Source: Mannheimia varigena (GTDB taxonomy: Bacteria; Pseudomonadota; Gammaproteobacteria; Enterobacterales; Pasteurellaceae). Taken from it: 64,000 bases of DNA. How positions within the stretch are numbered: the first letter of the stretch is position 1; each line of letters begins with the position of its first letter. Position numbers and translations under genes: made by a program. The stretch lies in NCBI RefSeq assembly GCF_013377235.1, contig NZ_CP016226.1, forward strand, positions 1,612,001 to 1,676,000, in the 5' to 3' direction. The notes under the pieces were generated by a model, which saw only the letters and a list, made by a program, of their open reading frames with translations, was not told the DNA's origin and did not search any database. Positions 1-8,532 of this stretch are shown here, in pieces.

Positions 1-1347
1 GCGGTAGAAAAAGGGCTGACTAAGCCAAAATTATTAGCTGAAAAACAAGGTGAGTTGATTTATGCGATGCCGAGTATGCATTTTGCGACTGATCCGAAAG
101 CCAAAATCAGTATGGTATTTAACATTCATCCAAGACAGGACGATTTAAAAACAGAAACTGCAGCATCAATTTTGGGTTATATGAATAACTTGGCACAAAC
201 CAAGCTCGATTTCCAGTCTTCTGTCGCGGGTATGAATTTAAGTTTAGCCCCAGCGGCAAATGGTTTGGTGGCGAGTGCGGAAGGTTATACGCAAAATCTA
301 AGCAAATTGATTTTAGATAGCATCAAACAGTTCAGTACTTTTGAGCTTGATGAAGACATATTAGCTCAGGCTAAACAACATTTACACCAAGTTTTAGATC
401 GTAGCGAGAAAGAAAATAGTCTTAATCAAGCGAATGCGGCATTAACGTCTTTTGCAAGCTATCCTTATTTTGAGATAGCGAAACAACGCAAAATGATCGA
501 CCAAATCACGCTAGATGATGTGCAAAAACTCCGTCAACGTATTTTGAATGATGCCACAGGCTTTAAGCTACTTTCGGTCGGGAATTTATCAAATGAGCAG
601 GTTTCCACACTTTCAAACGAAGTACAAGCGGTCATAAAAAACCAAAAATCTGCAAATGCAACAGGGCAGTATCTTGATATTAATGAAAGCAACCGTAAGC
701 TCAATTTCATTAAAAACGTACCGAATGAAGACAACGCCTTGTTAATGGCATTCTTGCCAAATGGCTATGCAGAATTAGAGGGTGTAGTAAGAGCCAGATT
801 GCTGAGAGATATTGTTTCTCGCTGGTATTTCGATGATTTGCGTACCGACAAACAACTTGGTTATGTGGTGTATGCAACTCATACGGCTGTTGGTAAAACC
901 TCAGGCATTCAGTTTATGGTGCAAAGCCCAAATACGACGCCGGCAGGGATTTTAGAACATAACAAGCGTTTCTTTAAAGAAAGCTTCGAGCGTTTACAGA
1001 ATTTATCTGATGATGAATTTGTAAAATATCGCAATAGCTTGGTCGAAAAACTGCAATATAAGCCAGAATCTTTAGCAGAAGAATTTGCCGAATTTGGTTC
1101 AGACTTTAGCAGAAATAATGCGAAATTTGACCGCTTGCAACAAGTGATTGAGCTAACTAAAGGGCTAACTAAGGCAGATATTGTAGCGTTTTACCAAAAA
1201 GCGGTCATCGATCAGAAAGGTTTAGTATTCGTTAGCCAAGCTGTCGGCACAAAAACCAAAGCAGAAGATGTAGCGAAGTTTAACGATTTCGAACAAGTTG
1301 AAAGCATTGAAAAGCTACAACGAGAATTTGACATTAAAGACTACTAA
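1..1347 (+). CDS. ptrA: Pitrilysin-family (M16) zinc metallopeptidase, C-terminal part
   Basis: The reading frame is open from the first base, so this is the 3' part of a gene that begins before the window; the visible part encodes about 448 residues. It matches the C-terminal half of pitrilysin/insulinase (protease III) proteins, a periplasmic zinc peptidase family that degrades peptides. The block LRTDKQLGYVVYA, around codons 280-295 of the visible part, is the conserved Arg/Tyr substrate-binding motif of the inactive C-terminal half. The catalytic HxxEH motif would lie upstream and is not visible. The family is clear; the exact member (ptrA versus a paralogue) is inferred. The gene ends in a terminator shared with the convergent lipoprotein gene. 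Confidence 0.85.
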   Translation, partial: AVEKGLTKPKLLAEKQGELIYAMPSMHFATDPKAKISMVFNIHPRQDDLKTETAASILGYMNNLAQTKLDFQSSVAGMNLSLAPAANGLVASAEGYTQNLSKLILDSIKQFSTFELDEDILAQAKQHLHQVLDRSEKENSLNQANAALTSFASYPYFEIAKQRKMIDQITLDDVQKLRQRILNDATGFKLLSVGNLSNEQVSTLSNEVQAVIKNQKSANATGQYLDINESNRKLNFIKNVPNEDNALLMAFLPNGYAELEGVVRARLLRDIVSRWYFDDLRTDKQLGYVVYATHTAVGKTSGIQFMVQSPNTTPAGILEHNKRFFKESFERLQNLSDDEFVKYRNSLVEKLQYKPESLAEEFAEFGSDFSRNNAKFDRLQQVIELTKGLTKADIVAFYQKAVIDQKGLVFVSQAVGTKTKAEDVAKFNDFEQVESIEKLQREFDIKDY

Positions 1348-1353
1348 GTAGAA

Positions 1354-1377
1354 AAAAGCCACCTTTCGGTGGCTTTT
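1354..1377. terminator. Bidirectional intrinsic terminator
   Basis: A 10-bp stem (1354-1363 with 1368-1377) around a TTTC loop, flanked by A and T runs on both sides. It lies between the convergent protease and DppA/HbpA-like genes and can serve both. Confidence 0.85.
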
Positions 1378-1394
1378 GTTTATCTCTGATTTCA

Positions 1395-3044
1395 TTAATC
1401 TACAATCTTCACAGGATATAAGTAAGTATATCCGAATGGGCTTTGTTTGTAGCCTTCTACACGTTTGCTAGTTGGAGCAAAGTTAATTGAGTGAGCTACG
1501 TTAATCCAAGGTGCTTGCTCACGCAAAATCACTTGAGCCTGTTCGTATAATTTGGTGCGTTCTGCTTTATCAGATGAACCTAACGCTTTTTCCAATAACG
1601 CATCTAACTCTGGATTGCTGAAGCGTGCGTAGTTGCTGTTGCCCACATTTGGCGTGCCGAACAGTGGTGATAAGAAGTTATCCGGGTCACCATTGTCACC
1701 AGACCAACCGTAAGTCCCCGCAGTTAATTCGCCTGCTTTGGTGCGCTTGATGTAATCGCCCCATTCGTAGGTTACTAAGTTCGCTTTCACACCGATTTTC
1801 GCCCAGTCAGCTTGAATGATTTCTGACATACGGCGTGGGTTCGGGTTAGAAGCACGCACAACCGGTTGCACCCATAAATCGGTTTCAAAACCGTTCGGGA
1901 AGCCTGCTTCCGCTAATAACTGTTTCGCTTTTTCGATGTTGTATTCAGACTCAGGTAAGCTGTCGTTGTAGCCCCAAATCGTTGGTGGAAGAGGGTTTTT
2001 CGCCGCAAAGCCGTTGCCTTGATAAACCACATCAATGATCGCTTTTTTATCTACCGCTAAATTTAACGCTTGACGAACTTTCACGTTATCAAATGGCGCT
2101 TTTTCGGTATTGAACGCCACATAAGCGATATTTAAGCCCGGTTGAGATAATAAATTCACCTTCGGATCAGTTTTCATTTTCTCAATGTCGGTTGCATTCG
2201 GGAAGTCCATTAAATCGCACTGACCTGCCTGTAGTTTCGCATAACGAGCAGTTGCATCCGGCACGATTTCAAAGATCAAGCGGTCGATATCCGGCTTGCC
2301 TTTCCAATACTCTTTATTCGCCACATAGCGGCTTGCTTGGTCTAATACATAGCCACTAAATACAAACGGACCTGTGCCGATTGGGGTAGTATCCACCAAT
2401 TCTGGCGTGCCAGCTTTCATCATTTTATCCGCATATTCCGCCGAATAAATTGAGGTGAAATCCATACCAAGGCTTGATAAGAACGAAGCATCACGTTTGG
2501 TTAAGGTAATACGCACTGTGTTGTCGTCTAATTTCTCCACCGATTTCAATAATGTTGGGAATTTCATCGCATTGAAGTACGGATAAGTTGCTTTAGAAAC
2601 CGTATGGTATGGGTGATTTTTATCTAGCTGGCGGTTGAATGAGAACACCACGTCATCTGCGTTGAAGTTACGGCTTGGGGTGAAATCTTTGTTTGAGTGG
2701 AATTTCACGCCTTGGCGTAATTTGAAGGTGTAAGTTAAACCATCTTCGCTGATTTTCCAGCTTTCTGCTAATGCCGGTTCGATATCGGTTGTACCTGGAA
2801 CAAATTCCACCAAGCGGTTATAAATTTGTTGTGAGCTTGCGTTATAAGACAAACCGTCCATCACTAAAATCGGGCTAAAGCCCGTCGGCGAACGACTCAC
2901 GCAGTTTACAAAAGTTTTCTCTACAGCCGGTTTTGCTGCTGGGGCTGAAGCGGTTTTATTGTCGCTTGCTTTATCATCACAAGCTGTTAAGGATAATGCC
3001 ACCAACACACTTGCACTGATTTTGGTTAAAGTTGAAAATTTCAT
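1395..3044 (-). CDS. dppA: DppA/HbpA-like periplasmic peptide (or haem) binding lipoprotein
   Basis: A 549-residue extracytoplasmic solute-binding protein of ABC importer family 5. The start ATG at 3044 follows a GGAG ribosome binding site and begins a lipoprotein signal with lipobox LTAC, giving a lipidated Cys22; longer upstream frames add an unlikely N-terminus. The body closely follows E. coli DppA (for example IYNRLVEF, NPIGTGPF, WTGDNGDPDNF-like blocks, here WSGDNGDPDNF). In Pasteurellaceae the lipidated homologue HbpA is known to bind haem and glutathione, so the ligand cannot be decided from sequence. No permease or ATPase genes adjoin it, so it must work with a transporter encoded elsewhere. 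Confidence 0.85.
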   Translation of the reverse strand: MKFSTLTKISASVLVALSLTACDDKASDNKTASAPAAKPAVEKTFVNCVSRSPTGFSPILVMDGLSYNASSQQIYNRLVEFVPGTTDIEPALAESWKISEDGLTYTFKLRQGVKFHSNKDFTPSRNFNADDVVFSFNRQLDKNHPYHTVSKATYPYFNAMKFPTLLKSVEKLDDNTVRITLTKRDASFLSSLGMDFTSIYSAEYADKMMKAGTPELVDTTPIGTGPFVFSGYVLDQASRYVANKEYWKGKPDIDRLIFEIVPDATARYAKLQAGQCDLMDFPNATDIEKMKTDPKVNLLSQPGLNIAYVAFNTEKAPFDNVKVRQALNLAVDKKAIIDVVYQGNGFAAKNPLPPTIWGYNDSLPESEYNIEKAKQLLAEAGFPNGFETDLWVQPVVRASNPNPRRMSEIIQADWAKIGVKANLVTYEWGDYIKRTKAGELTAGTYGWSGDNGDPDNFLSPLFGTPNVGNSNYARFSNPELDALLEKALGSSDKAERTKLYEQAQVILREQAPWINVAHSINFAPTSKRVEGYKQSPFGYTYLYPVKIVD

Positions 3045-3178
3045 AGTTTCTCCGATAAGTTTAGAGCTAATTAGGAAGAGGGTACTCTTTCTTATATCAA
3101 GAGTAAAGAACAAAAAGGTATTCTGCTATAACGAAACGATATAAAAATATAGGAGAAATATGACTGCCTTGTAAGAAA

Positions 3179-3940
3179 CTAATCCGCCCGAAGTGACACT
3201 TCGCCAATACCAAAACTTTGTACGGTTTCGCCTTGTTGGAGCAGTAATTCGCCTTGTTCGTTAATGCCGAGCGAGATGCCGTGGATTTCGTTGGATTCGG
3301 TGACGAGTTTTACCGCTTTATGGCGGAAAATATCGAATGCTTGCCAGCGTTCGGCGTAGTGGGAGAAACCGACAAGCGGGTAAATTTTGAGATTTTTTTG
3401 TAACTCGAAGGCGAGCTGGCAAGCGAGTTGGTTACGGTTGAAATGGTATTGCGATAAATCTGCCCACGCTTGAGTCACCACACTTTCATCCACTTTCGTC
3501 ATTCCTAAATTCAAGCCGATGCCAATCACCAAATTCAAACCGTTGCGGCTAGCTTTGCTTTCGAGCAAAATGCCGCCCATTTTTTTGCCTTGGTAGTAAA
3601 TGTCGTTCGGCCATTTGATCTGAATATCTGCCACATTTTGAGCTTGCAGGCTTTCGGCAATAATTAGTGACACCACCAAACTAAGCGAGGGCAAATTAGC
3701 GGCATCTTCCGCTGAATAATGCCATAAAATCGAGAAATAGAGATTTTCGCTCTTGGGCGAATACCACGTCCGCCCCCGCCTGCCACGCCCCGCGGTCTGT
3801 TTTTCCGCTAGGCAAACCGTGCCGTTTTCGAGCTCTTGATGATGGGTGAGCAAATATTCATTCGTGGAATCAATTTCATCAAACACGATGGCTTTGCCAC
3901 AAATTAAGGCTTGTTGGATTTGGGATTGGTTGAGTTTCAT
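3179..3940 (-). CDS. birA: Biotin--[acetyl-CoA-carboxylase] ligase, catalytic domain only
   Basis: A 253-residue enzyme that activates biotin to biotinyl-AMP and transfers it to the carrier protein of acetyl-CoA carboxylase. The ATP/biotin loop GRGRRG is at residues 51-56, KWPND at 109-113 and the catalytic-lysine block GKKMGGILLE at about 118-127. E. coli BirA is 321 residues because it carries an N-terminal winged-helix repressor domain; here the protein starts directly at the catalytic domain, so it is probably a monofunctional ligase without repressor activity. It lies 18 bp downstream of murB on the same strand and is probably cotranscribed. Confidence 0.93.
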   Translation of the reverse strand: MKLNQSQIQQALICGKAIVFDEIDSTNEYLLTHHQELENGTVCLAEKQTAGRGRRGRTWYSPKSENLYFSILWHYSAEDAANLPSLSLVVSLIIAESLQAQNVADIQIKWPNDIYYQGKKMGGILLESKASRNGLNLVIGIGLNLGMTKVDESVVTQAWADLSQYHFNRNQLACQLAFELQKNLKIYPLVGFSHYAERWQAFDIFRHKAVKLVTESNEIHGISLGINEQGELLLQQGETVQSFGIGEVSLRAD

Positions 3941-3958
3941 TTTGCCCCCTTGGCCGGT

Positions 3959-4987
3959 TTAGCGAGTGATTTGGTCGCTGTCCACTTCGCCATTTTTGCC
4001 CATAAAACGGACTTCCGGCACGATTTCCACACCGAATTTTTCTCGCACTTTTTGGCGGACCGTTTTCGCTAATGTAGCAACATCCTTTCCTGTAGCGTTC
4101 GCTTTATTAATCAGTACTAAGGCTTGTTGGGTATGCACTGCCGCCCCGCCAATTTGGACGCCTTTTAGTTCTGCTTGATCAATCAACCAACCGGCGGCGA
4201 GTTTTACCGTGCCATCGGCTTGTTGATAATTTGGTATTGTCGGAAATTTGGCTTGAATTTCGGCAAATTGTGCGGCAGGAATCACCGGATTTTTGAAGAA
4301 ACTGCCGGCATTGCCAAATTCGTCTGGGTTCGGCAATTTGGACGAGCGTACCGCACAGACTTCATCAAATACCTGTTTTGGCGTGACGGTTTGCGGATCA
4401 AATTGGGTAAGTGAGCCGTAACTGAGCACTGGCTGCCACGCTTTCACCAATTTTAAGCCGACTGAAATAATCGCAAATTCATCACGATATTGGTGTTTGA
4501 ACACGCTTTCGCGGTAGCCAAATTCGCATTCGGCTTTGCTCAAGGTGAAACGTTCGCCAGTGCGTAAATTCAGCACTTCGACAAAATCGCACACTCGCTC
4601 AAATTCCACGCCGTACGCCCCGATATTTTGAATTGGAGCAGAGCCTGCCACGCCCGGAATTAAGGCTAAATTTTCCAAGCCTGCCATATTGCGGTCTAAC
4701 GTCCATTTCACTAATTCGTGCCAATTTTCACCGCCTTGAACGTGTAAATAGTGAAATTGCTCATCTTCACGGTGTTCAATCCCTTTCAGTTTATTGACTA
4801 AAACCACACCGTCAAAATCGTCTAAAAATAGCACGTTCGAGCCCTGCCCGAGAATTAAAATCGGCTGGTTGGCGTGAAAGGCGTTTTGCCATTCGGTAAG
4901 CAGCTGCTCAACGCTGGTAAATTCAATAATTTGTGCTGCTTTTGCAGGTAAATGGAATGTGTGGAAAGGGGTTAAACTCTGTTTCAT
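3959..4987 (-). CDS. murB: UDP-N-acetylenolpyruvoylglucosamine reductase
   Basis: A 342-residue cytoplasmic FAD enzyme that reduces UDP-GlcNAc-enolpyruvate to UDP-MurNAc in peptidoglycan synthesis. FAD-binding blocks are visible: GQGSNVLF (about 47-54) and IPGVAGSAPIQNIGAYG (about 110-126). Catalytic elements of the type I family are present: YRES with Arg159, the serine in NAGSFFKNP (about 229) and a C-terminal glutamate in VPEVRFMG. The YRES loop identifies it as type I MurB, as in E. coli. It precedes birA, as in enterics. Confidence 0.96.
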   Translation of the reverse strand: MKQSLTPFHTFHLPAKAAQIIEFTSVEQLLTEWQNAFHANQPILILGQGSNVLFLDDFDGVVLVNKLKGIEHREDEQFHYLHVQGGENWHELVKWTLDRNMAGLENLALIPGVAGSAPIQNIGAYGVEFERVCDFVEVLNLRTGERFTLSKAECEFGYRESVFKHQYRDEFAIISVGLKLVKAWQPVLSYGSLTQFDPQTVTPKQVFDEVCAVRSSKLPNPDEFGNAGSFFKNPVIPAAQFAEIQAKFPTIPNYQQADGTVKLAAGWLIDQAELKGVQIGGAAVHTQQALVLINKANATGKDVATLAKTVRQKVREKFGVEIVPEVRFMGKNGEVDSDQITR

Positions 4988-5052
4988 AATTCAATTGGGT
5001 TGTATGGAGATGGAATACAAGCGGTGATTTTTGAGCGGTATTTTGCAATTAT

Positions 5053-5076
5053 AGAGGCAGCCTAACTGCTGCCTCT
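5053..5076 (-). terminator. Hairpin downstream of crp
   Basis: A perfect 9-bp stem (5053-5061 with 5068-5076) with a 6-nt loop lies just after the crp stop codon. The T-run on the minus strand is weak, so termination is probable but not certain. Confidence 0.55.
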
Positions 5077-5084
5077 AAATGATC

Positions 5085-5759
5085 TTATCTAGCTCCAAAT
5101 ACCACAATAGTTTTGCCGTGGGCGGAGATCAAACCTTCGTCTTCCAACATTTTCATAATGCGTCCAACAGTTTCACGCGAGCAGCCGACCATTTGCCCGA
5201 TTTCTTGGCGGGTAATTTTGATCTGCATACCTTGTGGGTGAGTCATGGCGTCCGGCATTTTGGCCAAGTTTAGCAAGGTTTGGGCAATGCGTCCTGCAAC
5301 GTCTAAAAAGGCAAGATTACCTACTTGGCGTGAAGTTTGGCGTAAACGGCGAGCCATTTGGGCGGAGAGGTACATCAAAATATCAGGATTTAAATGCACA
5401 AGTTGTTTGAATTTTTTATAGGAGATTTCTGCAATTTCGCAAGGTCCTTTGGTGCGAACATAAGCAGTGCGTTGCTGCACTTTTTCCTCAAATAGACTTA
5501 ACTCGCCCACAAACTCGCCTGTGCCTAAGTTAGTTAAAAGCATCTCTCTAGTTTCATCATCCTTGATGTAAACAGATACAGAACCATTTACAATATAAAA
5601 AAGAGATTGAGCATCTTCACCTGCATGAATTAACGTATATTTAGCAGGATAACGATGGATATGACAGTGGGTTAAAAACCACTCAACCGCTGGGTCGTGA
5701 ATCGAGGGCGGAGGTGTTACATTTTCAAGTGGTGCTGTTGAGAGCGTCATATCTTGCAT
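5085..5759 (-). CDS. crp: cAMP-activated global transcriptional regulator CRP
   Basis: A 224-residue CRP-family regulator. The N-terminal cyclic-nucleotide-binding jelly roll (about residues 25-135) contains the cAMP-contacting block GELSLFEE...QRTAYV and the TS pair in the linker helix. The C-terminal helix-turn-helix (about 183-204, TRQEIGQMVGCSRETVGRIM) is almost identical to E. coli CRP, so the DNA specificity should be the same. It has about 14 extra N-terminal residues relative to E. coli CRP. In Pasteurellaceae CRP also drives competence genes together with Sxy; possible targets are seen here at radC and at the IS200-like gene. cpdA, which lowers cAMP, is also in this window. Confidence 0.97.
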   Translation of the reverse strand: MQDMTLSTAPLENVTPPPSIHDPAVEWFLTHCHIHRYPAKYTLIHAGEDAQSLFYIVNGSVSVYIKDDETREMLLTNLGTGEFVGELSLFEEKVQQRTAYVRTKGPCEIAEISYKKFKQLVHLNPDILMYLSAQMARRLRQTSRQVGNLAFLDVAGRIAQTLLNLAKMPDAMTHPQGMQIKITRQEIGQMVGCSRETVGRIMKMLEDEGLISAHGKTIVVFGAR

Positions 5760-5821
5760 AGTATTTCCTATAACTCTTTATACTAGATTAAATTTTTGAG
5801 ATTCTAGCACGAAATTAACTA

Positions 5822-6040
5822 TTAGCCTAAGAAAGATTTTTTGTCTTTAATATCAAGGCTTTCGTGCAATTCAGACCAAACGATGACCACTTTATCGGCC
5901 TTTAGTTGGGAGAGTAAGCGTTCTCTTTTTTCTTCCAAAGAAAGCTCGGTTTCACCGTAGTCTGTGCCTTCCCGTAAAATGAAAGAATCCAGTATATTAT
6001 GTAATGTGGATTCCTCTAAGTCCTGCCAAGGTATAATCAT
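5822..6040 (-). CDS. yheU: YheU family (UPF0270) small protein
   Basis: A 72-residue protein starting at the ATG at 6040 (MIIPWQDL); the frame continues 14 codons upstream, but E. coli YheU starts at the equivalent MLIPWQDL. The conserved core IPWQDL...FILREGTDYG and VWSELHES is recognisable. The function is unknown for the family. The start codon lies one base after the slmA stop, so the two are translationally coupled or at least cotranscribed. Confidence 0.85.
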   Translation of the reverse strand: MIIPWQDLEESTLHNILDSFILREGTDYGETELSLEEKRERLLSQLKADKVVIVWSELHESLDIKDKKSFLG

Positions 6041-6041
6041 A

Positions 6042-6647
6042 TTAGTCGAATAAAGGCTTAATAAATGCCCACTGTTTTTCAAAATGTTGATGCTGGTTAT
6101 AGCTGAAATTTGAGCGAACCAAACGTAAAAATTGCCCTTCGCAAAAATTTACCAAATAACCCGCCAATGCACGCTCATCTTCAAAGGATTTGCGTTCACG
6201 TAATTTGCTAAGTTGTAAGATATTGGCAAATTGTAATTCCAAATTATCAAAGAATTTGGCAACACGAGCTTTCAGCATATTCTCTTCAAACATTAAGGCG
6301 TGTCCTGTCAGAATACGGGTTACGCCCGGATTTTTACGAGCAAATTCTAAAATAGTATAAAGAATGGCTCGTACTGAATTTGCACTGCTATCTTGGCGTT
6401 TATTGGCGTGAATATAGCTGGTAAGTGTTTGCTCAATTTTCTCTATGAGTGCTTCAAACATTTTTGTTTTGCTTGGAAAATAGCGATATAACGCTCCTTC
6501 CGATACCCCCACGGCCGCTGCTAAACGCTCGGTGGTTACACGCTGCATTCCATCTTCAGAATTTAATAAGCCGATTAAAACTTCCAACACTTGTTGGCGG
6601 CGTTCCACCACGGATTTTTTCGGCATCTTGATTTTTGGTTCTGTCAT
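6042..6647 (-). CDS. slmA: Nucleoid occlusion factor SlmA (TetR family)
   Basis: A 201-residue TetR-type DNA-binding protein. The N-terminal helix-turn-helix lies at about residues 30-65 (TTERLAAAVGVSEGALYRYFPSK) and the rest is the helical dimer and FtsZ-binding domain. SlmA bound to chromosomal sites blocks FtsZ ring assembly over the nucleoid. It lies 12 bp downstream of dut, and the dfp-dut-slmA order is the same as in E. coli. Confidence 0.95.
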   Translation of the reverse strand: MTEPKIKMPKKSVVERRQQVLEVLIGLLNSEDGMQRVTTERLAAAVGVSEGALYRYFPSKTKMFEALIEKIEQTLTSYIHANKRQDSSANSVRAILYTILEFARKNPGVTRILTGHALMFEENMLKARVAKFFDNLELQFANILQLSKLRERKSFEDERALAGYLVNFCEGQFLRLVRSNFSYNQHQHFEKQWAFIKPLFD

Positions 6648-6659
6648 TTTTCTTCCCGA

Positions 6660-7115
6660 TTACTGCTTACCCGAATGCCCGAAACCACCTTCGCCACGTT
6701 CGGTTTGTTCAAAATCTTGCACAATATTAAAATTTGCTTGAACGATTGGCACAAAAACCAGCTGAGCGATACGGTCGCCCACATTGACGGTAAAATCTTC
6801 TTTACTTCTGTTCCAAAGCGAAACCATTAACGGACCTTGATAGTCGCTATCGATCAGCCCAACTAAGTTACCTAACACGATCCCGTTTTTATGCCCTAAG
6901 CCAGATCTGGGTAAGATCACCGCAGCTAAGTTTGGATCTGCAATATAAATCGAAATCCCTGTTGGGATCAAAACGGTTTCGCCTGCTTTTACTGTTAGCG
7001 GTTCGTTGATCATCGCTCGCAAATCCAAGCCTGCTGAACCCGTTGTCGCATAAGCCGGAAGCGGGAATTCCGCTCCGATACGGCTATCTAAAATTTTTAA
7101 ATCGATCTGTTTCAT
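6660..7115 (-). CDS. dut: Deoxyuridine 5'-triphosphate nucleotidohydrolase (dUTPase)
   Basis: A 151-residue trimeric dUTPase that hydrolyses dUTP to dUMP and pyrophosphate, keeping uracil out of DNA and supplying dTMP precursor. All five family motifs are visible: AGLDLRA, PRSGLGHKNG, GLIDSDYQGPLMVSLWNR, RIAQLVF and the C-terminal ERGEGGFGHSG arm that closes over the active site. It sits between coaBC and slmA on the same strand. Confidence 0.97.
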   Translation of the reverse strand: MKQIDLKILDSRIGAEFPLPAYATTGSAGLDLRAMINEPLTVKAGETVLIPTGISIYIADPNLAAVILPRSGLGHKNGIVLGNLVGLIDSDYQGPLMVSLWNRSKEDFTVNVGDRIAQLVFVPIVQANFNIVQDFEQTERGEGGFGHSGKQ

Positions 7116-7172
7116 TGTTTATCCTTTTTGTAAATTTTTTATCTTTTTTGACCGCTTGTAAAAACACCTAAT

Positions 7173-8375
7173 TTATTTGTTTCGATAACGTTCTATTATT
7201 TCGTGTACTAAATTTTCCGCCAGCTTATTTTTATCCGCTAGCGGTAATTTTTTCTCTCCGTTTTTCCAGAACAAATGAAGCGAGTTTTGATCCTGCCCGA
7301 ACACTTGCCCACCTGAAACATCATTCGCACAAATCATATCGAGGTTTTTGCGTTGCAGTTTTGATTTGGCATATTCCGCTACATTTTGTGTTTCTGCTGC
7401 AAAACCAACCACAAAGGGGCGATTTTCTGCAAGATTAGCAACATTAGCGATAATATCGGGGTTTTTGACTAGTTTGAGTGTGAGTTCATCACTGTCATCG
7501 GTTTTCTTGATTTTTTGGTTGGAAACTTCCGCCATTCGATAATCTGCCACCGCCGCACAGCCGATGAAAATTGCAGATTTTTGAGCAAATTTGACCGCTT
7601 GCTGCTCCATTTCTAAAGCGGATTGCACATCAATGCGTTCAACATTATCGGGTGTTGGTAAATTCACCGGTCCACTAATCAGCGTTACGTTCGCCCCACG
7701 TTCGGCAAAGGCTTTGGCTATGGAGTAGCCCATTTTGCCGGAGCTATGATTGCTGATATAACGTACAGGGTCGATAGCCTCACGAGTCGGGCCTGCGGTA
7801 ATAGTTACATTCAAACCTTGTAAATCTTGATTTTTAGCGAAGTGAGCCAGCACGGCTTGGTAGATTTCTTCGGGTTCAGACATACGCCCGGCTCCTACAT
7901 CACCACAGGCTTGGAAACCATTGTTAGGACCGATAAATTGCATCCCACGAAAGATGAGGGTAGTGATATTCTCTTGTACCGCCAGTTGTTTATACATTTG
8001 TTGATTCATTGCAGGAGCAAGCAGTATAGGGCTTGCAGTCGCAAGGCAAATAGTGGAGAGCAAATCATTTCCCATTCCCACTCGCAGCCGAGCGATAAAA
8101 TCAGCACTTGCAGGGGCAATTACCACTAAATCCGCCCATTTTGCTAATTCAATATGCCCCATTGCCAGCTCGGCTTGAGGGTCGAGTAGGGAAGTAGAAA
8201 CGGCATTACCTGAAATTGCCTGTAAGGTTAAAGGCGTTACAAAAGCCTCTGCGGCAGGGGTTAAGACTACTCGTACTTCCGCATTTGCCTTTTTTAAGTG
8301 GCGGATAAATTCAATGGTTTTGTAAGCGGCAATTCCTCCTGTAATGCCCACTAAAATTTTTTTATTTTGTAACAT
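7173..8375 (-). CDS. coaBC: Bifunctional phosphopantothenoylcysteine decarboxylase / phosphopantothenate--cysteine ligase
   Basis: A 400-residue fusion that makes 4'-phosphopantetheine precursor in CoA synthesis. The N-terminal CoaC flavoprotein (about 1-185) shows GITGGIAAYK, the APAMNQQMY motif and the catalytic cysteine in QACGDVGAGRM. The C-terminal CoaB ligase (about 190-400) shows GPTREAIDPVRYISN with the SSGKMG turn and the KLVKNPDI lysine block. It is divergent from radC, as dfp and radC are in enterics. Confidence 0.96.
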   Translation of the reverse strand: MLQNKKILVGITGGIAAYKTIEFIRHLKKANAEVRVVLTPAAEAFVTPLTLQAISGNAVSTSLLDPQAELAMGHIELAKWADLVVIAPASADFIARLRVGMGNDLLSTICLATASPILLAPAMNQQMYKQLAVQENITTLIFRGMQFIGPNNGFQACGDVGAGRMSEPEEIYQAVLAHFAKNQDLQGLNVTITAGPTREAIDPVRYISNHSSGKMGYSIAKAFAERGANVTLISGPVNLPTPDNVERIDVQSALEMEQQAVKFAQKSAIFIGCAAVADYRMAEVSNQKIKKTDDSDELTLKLVKNPDIIANVANLAENRPFVVGFAAETQNVAEYAKSKLQRKNLDMICANDVSGGQVFGQDQNSLHLFWKNGEKKLPLADKNKLAENLVHEIIERYRNK

Positions 8376-8444
8376 CCTAATTTCCTTTGACTTGAATTTT
8401 TTGCCTATTTTAACGGAATAAGTAATTGCTCACAACAAAACTAT

Positions 8445-8466
8445 TTTTGCGATCTGGCTCGAAAAA
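8445..8466 (+). promoter_or_regulatory. CRP-S (Sxy-dependent) type CRP site upstream of radC
   Basis: A 22-bp imperfect palindrome with half-sites TTTTGCGA and TCGAAAAA around a 6-bp core. The TGCGA half-site in place of TGTGA is the hallmark of CRP-S sites in Pasteurellaceae competence genes, and radC belongs to that regulon in Haemophilus influenzae. The site lies about 67 bp before the radC start. Assignment is by eye. Confidence 0.7.
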
Positions 8467-8532
8467 TTGAATAAATCCTTTTGTCTGCAAAGGTTGGCTC
8501 TTTTATGCTTAACGAAATTGATGGAGGAAAAA

